A stretch of 52,701 nucleotides of DNA from Stentor roeselii (taxonomy: Eukaryota > Ciliophora > Heterotrichea > Heterotrichida > Stentoridae): contig RSEH01000298.1 of assembly GCA_006503475.1 (NCBI GenBank), positions 1 to 52,701 on the forward strand. The letters run 5' to 3'. Position 1 is the first letter of the stretch. Every line of letters begins with the position of its first letter. Position numbers and translations under genes: made by a program. This document shows, one piece after another, positions 37,479 to 50,100 of this stretch. The notes under the pieces are model-generated. The model saw only the letters and a program-made list of their open reading frames with translations, did no database searches and was not told the origin of the DNA.

Positions 37479-39116
37479 ATGTCAGACTCAGCAATAAACC
37501 GAATATTATCCAAGATCCCTTTTCCAGATCCCCCAATAATAACAGGTGACGTTCCGAAAGACCTAGAGTTAATTGAGATATTCAAGTCAAACCTGGACAT
37601 CTACAACGGAGTTCTCGAGACTTTATGTTCAAAGGTATTTTCAAATGCCTTAACAAACTCAAAGGTCCTATTAGAAAAGCAGAAGAGTTTCAAAGACATT
37701 TACATGGCAGTGGAAAAGGACATTTCAAGACTAAAGTCCGGATTTGGCGTCAAATTCGTGGAACTTCAACTGGATTGCAAAAGGATGCCGATGCGACTAT
37801 CAAGAGATCGAGTCCTAAACAACATGAACCTGCTAAGCGACTCAAAAATTTCTTACATCGAAGACACCAAGTCAATCTGCGTGTTGCGACTGGGACAGGA
37901 CAAGTCGACCTTCGCAATTCCTGAGTGTCCGATCTGTGACGAAGACGAAAGAATCAACACAAAACAAGAGCTCGTCAGCCATATCCGAAGACGACACATT
38001 ACCTTTAAAAGCAACAAGAAGAAAAAGAACGAAAATTTCAACTTTTCTTTTGAAAAAGTAGAACTTGATGCAAATCTTGAGGCAACTACAGAGACGATGG
38101 TGCAGCTTAACTCAGCAATTGACCTGATCTGTCAAGAGTACATCCCTGACGAGCGAAGGAACACAATCAAAGAAGACTTGATCAAGTTTCTTCATTCAAG
38201 GATTTCACAAAAAATCCCGAATTGCGACTTGCAAAAGTACGGCTCTTGTCACAATGGCTTTGAAACCCTTAACAGCGACATTGACCTCTGCTTGTTGGTA
38301 GACCCTAAAGTTGCTTTTAAAGATAAAAAGTTCATGAACATGCTAAGAGAAGAAATCGGCGAAAATAAAACAATGGAACTTTGCGAACTTATCATTCTTT
38401 CTAAAGTTTGTGATGTCCTTGAAAGCGCTAATGTTGAGGAACTCGAGAAAATCGAAGGGGCTCGAGTTAAAATCATCAGCTTCAAGACTCCGACTGTTCC
38501 TTCTTATTATGTCGATATTTGTGTCAATCGCAGAGTTGTTCTTGAAAACACTCGGCTTATTAAGACTTATGCCATGATCGATCAAAGAGTTGTCAGAATT
38601 GGAGTCGTTGTTAAGTTGTGGGCAAAGTCTCAAGGAATCGCTGATCCTAAGAACGGGACTTTAAGCTCTTATGCTTATGTCTTGCTTGTCATTTATTACT
38701 TTCAGCATATTGAAAATAGGGTACTGCCTTGCTTGCAAGAAGGACAGAAGATTAAGAAGGAGGTTGATAATTTTGACTGCAGTTTTAATGATAATTATAA
38801 AGCTTTTGCTGAAATGCAGAAGTCTAACACGGATCAAGAAGCGAAACTTTTGTTGGGGTTCTTTCGATTTTATGCCAATTATGATTGGAAAAAAAATAAT
38901 GTTGATATTAGGAGCAGCTCTTTTGTTCAAAAGCCGAATAAGGATCTTGGATTACTCATTTCTATTCAAGATCCTTTCGAAAACCTTAGAAATTTAGGGG
39001 ATGTTGTTAATCATGATGCTGCTGAAAAAATTATCAATTGCTTTAAGAAGACTTATATGGATCTTATTCGAGGAATGAATTTGACGTTGATAATTGAGAA
39101 TAATAATGCTTTTTAG
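37479..39116 (+). CDS. Non-canonical poly(A)/uridylyl transferase with C2H2 finger, 545 aa
   Basis: A C2H2 zinc finger (CPIC...HIRRRH, near 149-172) precedes a polymerase-beta-type nucleotidyltransferase core. This has GSCHNGFETLNSDIDLCLL with the two metal-binding Asp (near 267 and 269) and the third Asp in YYVDICVN (near 345). The PAP-associated domain follows (GTLSSYAYVLLVIYYFQ; NNVDIRSSSF region). This is the Cid1/TUT/GLD-2 class adding A or U tails to RNA. Relatives in ciliates include Rdn proteins bound to the RNA-dependent RNA polymerase in siRNA production, so a small-RNA role is conceivable but unproven. Confidence 0.9.
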   Translation: MSDSAINRILSKIPFPDPPIITGDVPKDLELIEIFKSNLDIYNGVLETLCSKVFSNALTNSKVLLEKQKSFKDIYMAVEKDISRLKSGFGVKFVELQLDCKRMPMRLSRDRVLNNMNLLSDSKISYIEDTKSICVLRLGQDKSTFAIPECPICDEDERINTKQELVSHIRRRHITFKSNKKKKNENFNFSFEKVELDANLEATTETMVQLNSAIDLICQEYIPDERRNTIKEDLIKFLHSRISQKIPNCDLQKYGSCHNGFETLNSDIDLCLLVDPKVAFKDKKFMNMLREEIGENKTMELCELIILSKVCDVLESANVEELEKIEGARVKIISFKTPTVPSYYVDICVNRRVVLENTRLIKTYAMIDQRVVRIGVVVKLWAKSQGIADPKNGTLSSYAYVLLVIYYFQHIENRVLPCLQEGQKIKKEVDNFDCSFNDNYKAFAEMQKSNTDQEAKLLLGFFRFYANYDWKKNNVDIRSSSFVQKPNKDLGLLISIQDPFENLRNLGDVVNHDAAEKIINCFKKTYMDLIRGMNLTLIIENNNAF

Positions 39117-40507
39117 ATAGATGATATTTTTCAATTGATAGTCTTTAGACTTATAATCTGGTATTTTAAGCTTGAATTTTATTGAATATGAACTTATAGT
39201 TGATTGATCAAGATTATCTTAGAATGATTATCAGAGAAAAGAAGATTAAACTATTTGAAAAATTGCAGCATTTAAAATAGTTAAATACATTAGTGGCTGA
39301 TGATGTAGTTTGCTAGATTTCGATATTGAGTTGATATTATTTATTTCTTTGTATTTTGTTAGATTAAATATTAGATGCATTCCAATTTCATAGTTAATTT
39401 TTATTTGTTTAAAATTTCTTCAATTTTCGCAAGACTTTAAACTCTTCTTGTTAATCATATGGCTTCATCAATTTAAGAAGATTTAAAAATAGTTTTTAAT
39501 GAGAATTATTATTCGAAACTCCGAAATTAAATCAGGAATTTTTTTCCGAGTTACTGAAAAACGGATAAATATGAGAAATTAAAGATTGAAGATTTGTTAA
39601 AACAGGGTCAATTCTTTATTCGAGTTGACAGTGAGAAAATCTAAAATCCCAATGCGTTTAAACTTATAACAGGCTAAATGTTTATATATTTAAAAATCAC
39701 TCCAAAACTACCAAACCTTATTAAATTAATTTAAAAATCTTGAAATTCTCAATCATATTTCTATAGTTTAGTAATCTCATAGTTTGAGGTTGGAAAACTG
39801 GCTAATTTTCTAGATTTCTGTGCATGTTTGATCACAAAGATAAATTTTTTCTTCTTGCTAGACAATTTGATTAAAGATTCAGATATTTTTAAAGAGATTG
39901 ATTAGCTGAAGTTACAGTGCTTTGAACTCATGCATTTCATTGGTTGGTATTGAGTTAGGCTCATCTATAAGATAAGTATTTAAATGAGTTTATTATTTAT
40001 CCATTAAGTTGAATCTTAAACCTAAAATGTTACAGTTTAAATGAACAAAATATAGTTCTGTTCATGAAAATTCTGATAATAAATTCAATGAGACAATTAG
40101 ATACTAAGGCTTTTAAACTTGTATATGCGATTTATCTATATAAAAACTAGTGACATATAAAAGCAACAATCTTAAGTTTCATTTAGATTCAAAGTTTGGT
40201 TATTTCTTGAAATCGATGAACTCTTATATTTTAAAGCATGAAAGATTCTGATTAAAGTTATTTGTGAATAAGAAGTTAGTGTTTATTTTTTTTGAATAGA
40301 ACCATAGAGCTTTAATTATTAATCATTTTGTTGAAGAAGATTTTAAAGATACATTGAATTAAACATACTGTTAACATTCTTTTAAGGTAGACTAAATAAA
40401 CTTAAGAATAAATAACTATCTTTAGAAAATCATTTGACTTTAAGATATCTTTGATGATGAGGTCTAATTAAACTCATTAAATATCAATAAATTTTTTTAT
40501 CAATTTC
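39117..40507. other. Gene-free AT-rich gap
   Basis: About 1.4 kb of AT-rich DNA after the nucleotidyltransferase gene, with dense stops in all frames. No RNA gene, repeat array or coding segment seen. Confidence 0.55.
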
Positions 40508-40732
40508 AGACAAGCCAAGGACTTAGCCCTTTTAGCATATATGAAAGGATTTTGAGAAAAATCATGCTCTTGTGTGAATCCTTCACAGCTAACCTTCGCA
40601 AACCAGGAATTCCTTACACTAAATTACTAAATTCACTGGAGTATCTTTGAGATAACTCTTAGCAGGTGTGAAGAAGCCGGTTTAAGGATCAATCACTATC
40701 GGAATCAAGAAGCTTTGAGCAAATATTATTAA
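40508..40732 (+). pseudogene. Possible coding remnant
   Basis: One plus frame reads protein-like sequence (RQAKDLALLAYMKGF, SRCEEAGLRINHYRNQEALS) with stops at 40553, 40628 and 40730 and no frameshift. No family recognised. The surrounding DNA is much more AT-rich. Weak evidence; chance is a real alternative. Confidence 0.25.
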
Positions 40733-41107
40733 AATATCAGCTAATCAGAGTAGACTTTCGAATATATTGATAAGAATTCGAACAATCTCAAAGTAAATAA
40801 GCCTCTGTTAAGTATATAAGTTTTGATTGCGAATTTGAATTTGATTTGAAAAAATATTGTATTAAGGTCAGATAAACTAAAGCAGTTCTCAAAAAGTGGT
40901 TCACGATTTAAAGTATGAATTTGAGAGTCTAAACATCTCTAAAAATCACTGTTTTTTTCTCATATTAAAAGTACTCAGATACCTTGATAAACCTTCCCAA
41001 GTTTATTAAAAAATTATTCCCTAATTCTTCAAATAAATAACCATCTTACTATTCTTATATAATAAACTTTCAGATATGTATTAAATTTTTGATTTCCTTG
41101 GATTATA

Positions 41108-44100
41108 ATGTTTTGGTTGATTACATTTCCCCTTCTTGCCCGCTGCCTCGATATGAAATACCTCAACTTTTCCTCAAACACGAACCCAACAAGTCGTCAG
41201 GTGAACATGACGATCTCCTCGTCAGTAACCGACGCTTCATACGGAGTCGAGCTCTGGTTCCGTCCATTTTCTCCAACACCCTCAGGGTCATTTCCAATAT
41301 TTTCAATCAGGAACGACTGGACAGCTCATTACCTGAAAGACGAGAATTCAGTTCAAGTCCTTTCAAAAAGTTCTTCTCAGCTATGCAAACTGCCTTCAGT
41401 GCCTTCGAACTACTGGACTCACCTGGCTTTCACCTTCGACATCACCGGGCGAGTCTTCCGATGCTTCAAAAACGCGACTTTGACAGATCAGATGAATTCA
41501 GCGGAGACTGTTTCTAATTCTCCTGACTTGATTTCAATTGGAGGGAAGTTTGTCGGGAGCTACTTCGAGCTTCGAGTTTGGACTGGGAATTTTCCGAGCG
41601 AATATGAAATTAGAAGGAACTTTAAAAATTACTTTGTCAAGCCTTTTCATTCAAGTTTGAAGAGGTATTACAGGATGGTTAATGAAGGTGATGACTCGAT
41701 TTTTAAGGAGTATGTTTCTTCGACTACGGTTTCGGTTAGCAATTTTTATTTTAAGGGTCTTTGGGTCAGTGAGGATCCTGGATCACTTTTGATTTGTAAG
41801 CCTGGGGATTATAATTTGAACTATGATTGTGAGAAATGTCCGGAGTCTTGTAGCTTTTGTGGAGGGAGAAGAAGTTCGAGTTGTTTTGCAACTTCGAGAA
41901 GTTTTATTAATTTGAAGAAAATCTCGGATAAGACTAATTTGAGATTTACTTTTCCTGATGGAATCTTAACAATAGAGTTTTGGCTCTACCCATTCTCATG
42001 GAGCACAGACTTAGAAGTATTCTCTGTAGGCGGTCTAATAAAAGTGAAACAACGAGGAACAGATGAAATTATCAGCTTTTACGACGGTAAAGACAATGAA
42101 ATCTTTAACTTCCCGGCGATTCCCAAGCGTTGGGTTCACATCGCATGGGTATCTCAAAAAAACAACAGGGCAGACATCTACATCAACTTTTCCAGCACGA
42201 ATGTGACTTGGTCGAACAGAACAATAGACTCAAAGTTTTACATCGGAAGCAACTCAACAGCAAGATTCAACGGGTACGTCGCAGACCTTCGAATGTGGAC
42301 TACTCGGAGGACTTCCAACGACATCAAAGGTTACATGTTCAGCAATTTCACTACCGTCCCAAGTCAGATGCCTGTTTATTGTCCTTTAAACGACACTAGT
42401 TCAAAAATTAATTGTCGAGGGAGTAATTTGGCTTTATCTAGTCTTTCGTCAGTTGTGGAAAAACAAGACTGCACTAGTTCAAACTGTAACTTTTGGTGTC
42501 CTGTTGGAAAGTTCTTTGATGAGGATTTTGGAGAATGTAGGGATTGCGATGGGTCTTGTCTTTCTTGCAACGGGATTTTTGCTGATAATTGTACGGTATG
42601 CCCGAGTGGGTCATATTTTGTTTCAGGAACGTCTAATTGTTATAAGGCCTGCTCCGCTGAATATATTGCTGAAGGGTACTTGATCCTAGATATATTGTGT
42701 GTTTCAGAGTGCCCAATTCTCTATAATCTTAACAATACTTGGTGCATATCCCAGTCCTCTTCCCAGCTTGAATATAATTTTTACAACAAAAACTCAACAA
42801 TCACTGATTCTTTTAAATTAATAACTTTCCAAGCCCCTTTAGAGACTCCAGCAATATTAGCCTATGCAAGAGGCTGGTTCATTTCAACTGTGTCTGAATC
42901 CAACCCATTTGTTCTAAGTCCATTTTCAACTTTATCACTCTGGATACGTTTAAATCAAACAGGTTCAATATTAACAAAAATGAACTCATCTATTACAGAA
43001 CTCAATATTTCAGTAATTTCTCAGTATGAGCTTTATGTCTCGCTTCTTTTACTCGAACAACCTGATAATATCGCTTTATCATCTGTGAAAACAACAGAAT
43101 ATTTCATCTCTTCGGATACATCATTGCTGAATGAATGGCTGATGCTATCGTTAGGCTCAATTAAAACCAAAGAAATTACGACTTTAAATTTTTATTTATT
43201 CAGCTCGGTGATTCAAAGTTATTCAGTTGATTACGCTCATCGACAAAGCTATTCAAACACTTTTTTTACAATTGGAGACAGGAGTAAAAAGATGTTTATT
43301 TACTCTTTTCACTACTTCAGTCAGACAAATTTTCAGAACCTTATCAGTCTCATCGGAAACTGTTATGACTGCAATTGTCCTTCATCTTTAGGTATTTGCA
43401 ACTGGAACTGCAATATTGATGAGTTGATTTTGGAAGGCTCAGCTGTCAAATGTTTGAGTGAGTGTCAAAGTTGTAGATATGAAGATTCATGCAATTTATG
43501 TAGTGATCCAATCTGTTCCATATGTAATTCAATGACTGAACAAAGTTGTATAAGTTGTAGTGATAATGCTTATTTAGATGATATAAATTGCAAGTGCAAT
43601 AATGATTATAGGCAAGTAGGATCATTTTGTAAAACTTGCAATTTAAGATGTGAGGGCTGTGTTGAGGTATTGAATTGTGCGAACTGTTTTCAAGGTTTCA
43701 TCCAGTCATCTGAAGGGATATGTCAGCCTACTTGCGCATTTGGTGATTACTCTGAAGGTACAAAATGCATCGCAAATCCTCAAATAACATTCCATTTCAT
43801 ATTCAATAAAGTCACAAATTTTTTCAAAAGTGGAAACTTCACTCTTTATCTGGGTAATAACGATTCATTTTGGCCTAATTATGATTCCCAAGATCCTTGG
43901 CTTATGTATCAAAGAGGACTTTACTTCAAATCATCAATAGCTAAAATAGGAAATTCTTCAGAATACCAAGATATCAAAGTTGGTACAACTAATTCTTTTG
44001 GAATCTTCCTATACGCAGCCGATAGTCGAACATCATATGTGTTTTATTTGCAGTCATCAACTTCAGAAATCAACATGGTTCTAGCCATAGTTGTTACGAA

Positions 44101-47100
44101 TAAGGTGAATATCTTGATAGATTATTTGGTTTATACATTATTATACCCGAATGAGCTACCTCTTTACATCCCATTTACATTAAAGACTTGGAACTACTTG
44201 GGTTGGACTCTGTCATACAAAGATAACACCCTGACCCTTTCTGCCTTCTTGAATGGGCAAGCAAGTCTTAGCAGCACTTATAATTTAGGAGCTTATAATC
44301 AATCAATTCAAACAGGTTTAGCAATTGGAGGTTTGAGTGGCGCTAATTTTAAAGGTTTTATTTATGAGCTTTACTTATATTCTGGAATTTTGGATAGATT
44401 TGCAATTAACTCCAATTGTGATACTTCAAAATGCAAAATGTGTTCAAGTTATGGGGATTGCCTTGTTGATTGTGATATTTATAGCTTTTTCAATGGAACT
44501 CATTGTGAATCATGCTTGGGTGAATGCAAAAATGGCTGCTCTAATAAATTTGGATGCAATTTATTTCCTGATCAATTGTGTAGTAAATATGAATACTTAA
44601 ATCAAAGCTGTCAGGTTTGTGTAGAATTCACTACAGAAAATAAATATCCTTGCCAATGTGTTGATAATACTTATTATTCATTTGATAATTGCTCTTGTAT
44701 TTCAACTCTTAATGATGTTTGTTATAATATATGCCCAACTTTTTATAAAAAAGAAAATTCAAATTGTGTTTTGGAAGATTCCCATGTGTTAAAGTTTATT
44801 TTTTCAACTCCAAATTTTTCAGTAAGTTCAAATAATTCATTTTCTAATATTTCAATGAAAACTTATTCAACAATCTATAATAAAAACTTATCAATATCTT
44901 TTGATCCTATTTATTCTGATAATAGAGGCTTTTACTTCAGAAGGGTGTCCAATTCAATAAATATGACATCAAGTGAGCAAATTTTGATGTCTCATATGCA
45001 CTCAATAGGTTTTTGGATAAACTTCGAATCTGCAGGAGAGTTTTTCTCGAAGTCAAATCTCAGTCTTTCACTGAATAATTTAACACAATTCGAACTTATC
45101 AAAGATTTCAATCGAAAATTCGTATCGAGCCAATTTAAAGTGACTCTAAATATTTGGATGCTAATTGGATATGCTTGTGATTATTTTAAACCCGATACAA
45201 TAGTTTCGTTCTTTGTTGACGATTTTTTATATGAAAGGGTTACAATTTACTCAAACTATTTGAAAGACGATGCAAGTTATTTTTATATTGGAAAAGTTTC
45301 GCAAAGCAAATTTGTTGGATGGATATATGAATTTTTATATTCAGCAGAAAATATGAATATAGAATCAATTTATTATGAAGTTATGATATGCAACTCATGC
45401 ATTTGTCCAGTCGATCTTCTTAAGTGTCTTAATACATGTTTTTCTTGGGAATTTATATTAGACTCTTTGTGTGTTTTAGTGTGTCCGATTCTCTACGACA
45501 CTAATGATGCTTCATGTATGCCTCAGTCTTCATCTCAGATTGAGCTTAATTTTCATCTAAATGCTTTAAATGTGACAGATTCTCTCGGATTAATTACTTT
45601 CCGAGCCCCAAATGAAACTCCAGCAATACCAGCATATGCAAGAGGTTGGTTCATTTCAACACTATATGAATCAGAGACTTTTGTACTAAGTCCTTTTTCA
45701 ACTTTATCACTTTGGATACGTTTAAATGATACAGGTTCAATATTAACAAAAATGAAATCATCTATAACAGAGCTCAATATTTCCTTAACTTCTCAGAATG
45801 AGCTCTATGTAAGGCTTCTTCTACTTGAAGAATCTGAGGATAGATCAAATCGGAATCTTAAAACAATAGAATTCTTTTCTTCTTCAGATAATTATTTGCT
45901 GAATAAATGGTTGATGCTGTCGTTTGGTTCAATTCAATCCAAAGAAATAATGACTCATAACTTATATTTATTCAACTCGGTACTTCAAAGTTATTCACTT
46001 GATCATGCTCATCGAATAAGCTATCCAGACACTTATTTTACTATTGGAGACAAAAGTACAAAGATGTTTATATATTCTTTCAGTTACTTCAGTTTTACTA
46101 ATTTTCAAAATCTTTTCAGCCTCATCGGAAACTGCTCTGACTGTTATTGTCCTTCTTCTTTAGGTTTTTGCAACTGGAATTGCAATGTTGATGAGATGAT
46201 TATGGATGGTTTGACTGTCAAATGTTTGAGTGAATGTCAAAGCTGTAGATATAATAATTCTTGTACTGTATGTAGAGATTCACGATTACGTAAAAATAAT
46301 TGCACCACTTGTGTTGGAAATCGAAATTGCTTAGTATGTATAGAAGACTTTTATTTGGAGAATTATATTTGTGTTGAGTGTACAGAAAATTGTACATTGT
46401 GTGATAGTTCAAAAGCCTGTGAAGGGTGTAAGAGCGGCTTCTATTTGAGTGAAGGAGAATGCACTCCTTGCATAAATAACTGTACCATATGCTCAAGTGC
46501 TGAAAGTTGTTCAAATTGTCTTCCTGGTTTTTACTTAGATAATAATACTTGCACTCAATGTGTTGAAAATTGTACTCTATGCATTTCACAATCAAATTGT
46601 TCTGAATGTTCTAGTGGATACTATTTAAATTATGAAGCATGCCCTGCTTGCACAAATAATTGTACTAAGTGTATTAGTAAAACAGAATGTTTAGCTTGTT
46701 TACCTGGCTTTTACTTATCTGGTACTACTTGTGAAATTTGCATCAACAATTGCTCATTATGCTTTGAAGTAAATAATTGTTCAGCATGCAATGTCGGAAG
46801 TTATTTGAAAGGTATTATTTGCGAAACTTGTGATAAAAGGTGCATAAAATGTAGTGGTGCTGATCAATGTTCAGAATGTGTACAAGGGTACTATCTCAAC
46901 GGGATTTCTTGCTATCCTTGCCCAGTTGAATGCAAAGCTTGTATCAGTGGAGATAATTGTACTAAATGTGTTGATGGATACGGTCTTAATAAAGGAGCAT
47001 GCTTAGCGAGATATGTTTTAGAAAGTGATATTATTGAAAAGAAAATTGCATCCGGTTTTAAATCAATAAATTTCAAATTCATGTATGATATTCAGAGTAC

Positions 47101-50100
47101 AACTTCTACTAATTGTTCATCATTTTTCTATAGTGGAATATCAACATTTGGTAATGATCCATCATGCATCGCATCAGGTAAAACTCTCAAAGTTTTTTTC
47201 GGAGCTGGCTACACAATATCAATGATTACTATAATTACATTTAGCGAAGAACTTTTACTATTAAAGATTGGTAACGCTGAAGTACCTGCTTCAGTGACAG
47301 TAGACTATTCAACAGATCCATATGTTAAAGCCATAATCAACGGTTTGAGTAAGGCATCATATCATTGTAGTGGAGGAGATTCGACTCCATTAATATATGA
47401 TGGCTCTTCATCAACTGCATCTTATCAAATTTCAAGCTATGAGTGGCTTATAACTAACAGTACTTATGATGTAATACTCACAGCGACTACTAATTCAATA
47501 ATTTTAAATGCCACCAATGCTGATATATATTCAATTAAACTTCATGTCACTGATATCTTAGGAAACATGGATATTGAAATATTTACTCTTGAACTTGTTA
47601 ATCAAGATACACTCAAATTTACTCTAGATACAGGATCAGGAAATGTATTCAAGAGATCTAGTAGAATCAAAATAACTCCTGTTTTTACAGATATTTGTGG
47701 ATGCACTTCACCTGTATCTTATGTTTGGATAGTTGATAACCAAGTGCCAGATACACTTGACTTTACTAGAAGTTCATTAAGAATAAAGGAAAAAACCTTG
47801 GATGTTGGAACTTATACATTTACTTTGATACCAACCTGCAGCAATTCAGTAACTGGAAGTGCTTCTGTAACAATAATAGTAATAGCTACTCTGCCAATAG
47901 CAACTACTGATAAGGCGGATCAGCAAGTTCCAGATAATAAAAATCTTGTAATAAGAGCAAGCAGTTCTTATGACCCTGACGGAAACAACTTGACTTATTC
48001 ATGGACGTCATCAGGTATTTCAAAATCACGCAGATTAGAACTTTCAGGAACTTCAGAAACACTTACAATAACACCACCTGAACTTGAACTTTATGACAGT
48101 TTAATTGTAATTTTGACTGTCACCACCAGTGATTTAAGGGCAGCTTCAAAATCTCACTTGTTTACAATTGAGCATGCTGCAAAATTATCACTTTCAGTTT
48201 TTGGACCTGATAGGAAAAGAGCTGTGAGCAATGATATAACCTTGAAGTCTCGTGCAAGTTATACCACAACAGAAAATTCAAACTTACCTATTTTTTATAA
48301 ATGGAATAAAGCAGGTTTGCCTATTTTTGGTGAAACTCTTTCATACTACACTATCAAGGGTGGCACTTTAGCCTCTGGGACTAGCTATACATTCGGGGTG
48401 GAAGCTTACAACATGGCTGGGGATTCAATTTTAGGCACTGTGATATTTGCCACAAATGCAGGAGCTGCATGTGAGGGTGTTGAACTGGCTCCAATTAAAT
48501 CAAGTTATTCTGCTGATGACCAGGTCGAATTTAAAGCTGTGAACTGTGTTGATCTTGATAATGAAGACTATCCTTTGATTTACAAATATTCAATAGAGAA
48601 AAGTGGAAAGTATAGTTTAATATCAGTACTAGCTACAAATACTTTAACTTCTAGAAAATACAAAATTGCAATCACTGGAATTAGAGCTGACGTTTGTGAT
48701 ACTCTCTCTGACTGTGTCACTCTTCAAAAAGACCTTCCAAGATCTAGTAAAACAGGATTGTTCAAAGAATCATCGACAATAGATGATTATGTGTCTGATA
48801 AGCTAAAATTTGATTTATTTTATGCAATATCGATGGCACTTATCGAAAAACTCACTGATGAAAGTGCTCTTGATTTGATGTGGAATGACCTGATTGAATA
48901 TGAATTAGATGAATTCAACACGGAAGATTCATTTGAACAACTCACTTCTATCATCCTTGAATTTATTGACACTCCTCAACTTGAAAGTTTGGCTGTTCCT
49001 AGACTCGAAAAATACTTCAGCTTCTATAAATCAAAGCTTTCTTTAATAGAATCTATCAACGCGAATACTCTTAACTTAATCAATTACATGGCTGAAAGGT
49101 TATCCAATATTGATATTTCTGAACAAACATCTATTCTCGCATTAACATTATTAACTACAATTGGTAAGTTCAACCAAGAATTTGGTTCCTTATTTACACA
49201 AACTACTTCTCTTATCCAGGTCTCACAGTTAGTTGAACTTCAGGCCGGTTTGACACCTAGAGTTGTCGGATCAAATGAAGTTATACTTCGGGACTCTGGT
49301 CTAAGAAAAAATTCGATAATAAGATTTGTTGCTGGTTCTTTTAGTCTATTAAACAGTTACTCAGATATAATTCAAGTTGAAGTAACAAATTCTAAATATT
49401 TCGTAGAAAATACTGAAGAAAAATACGATACAGTTCTAGAAATGAATGCTCCAATTAGGGGATGCATCGTTTTGATGGCCTACTCTGTATTAAATGAAAA
49501 TGAAGTCTGTTGCAGCTATTACGATAATGAAAAATGGGCAAATAAATATTGCGATGTCCTGAAAGTATCGAAAAATATAGCTAGTATCAGTATAACTAAG
49601 AGTGGAATCTATAAGTTAGTAAAAAACGAGTCATCGAAAATTGAGTCAAAAATATGCCTTAACCTCTATATTATGATCTCTTTAATAACTTTTTGTGCTT
49701 TAGCAATGCCCTTCATGATTTATATTGACAAAAAAGTCCACTATATGGACATTCCTACTGAACCCAGCACTAACAAATCTGTCTTAGAAGGTAAATTCGG
49801 TTCAGAACATGCCAAAGTCTCTATTTTCTCTAAGCATTTGCTAATTAGTATATTCATAAGTACTAATGATATGCAAAGATCAGATAAGCTGATTACAATA
49901 ATATCTAATATCATGTTAGGAATTCTGATACAAACTGCATTTCTTCAGGAGTTTAGCATTCATCCTGCTTTTGTTGGAATTATTAGTACTGGAGTTGTTT
50001 TGGCAATCTGCTTGATAATCTTGAGTCTGCTTAAATTGAAAGTTATAAGGAAAATTTCTAATTTTTTCAGAATTCTTCTGGGTATCTTTGTGATGAGTGC

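Noticed and set aside
41089-41517. 142-codon plus frame overlapping the start of the giant gene
   Set aside because: It is a second frame within the GC-rich LamG-like coding region; the 3040-codon frame has signal peptide and domains.
46218-46595. 125-codon minus frame rich in His, Tyr and Asn
   Set aside because: Antisense to the Cys-repeat region; its composition is the mirror of repeated TGT/AAT codons.
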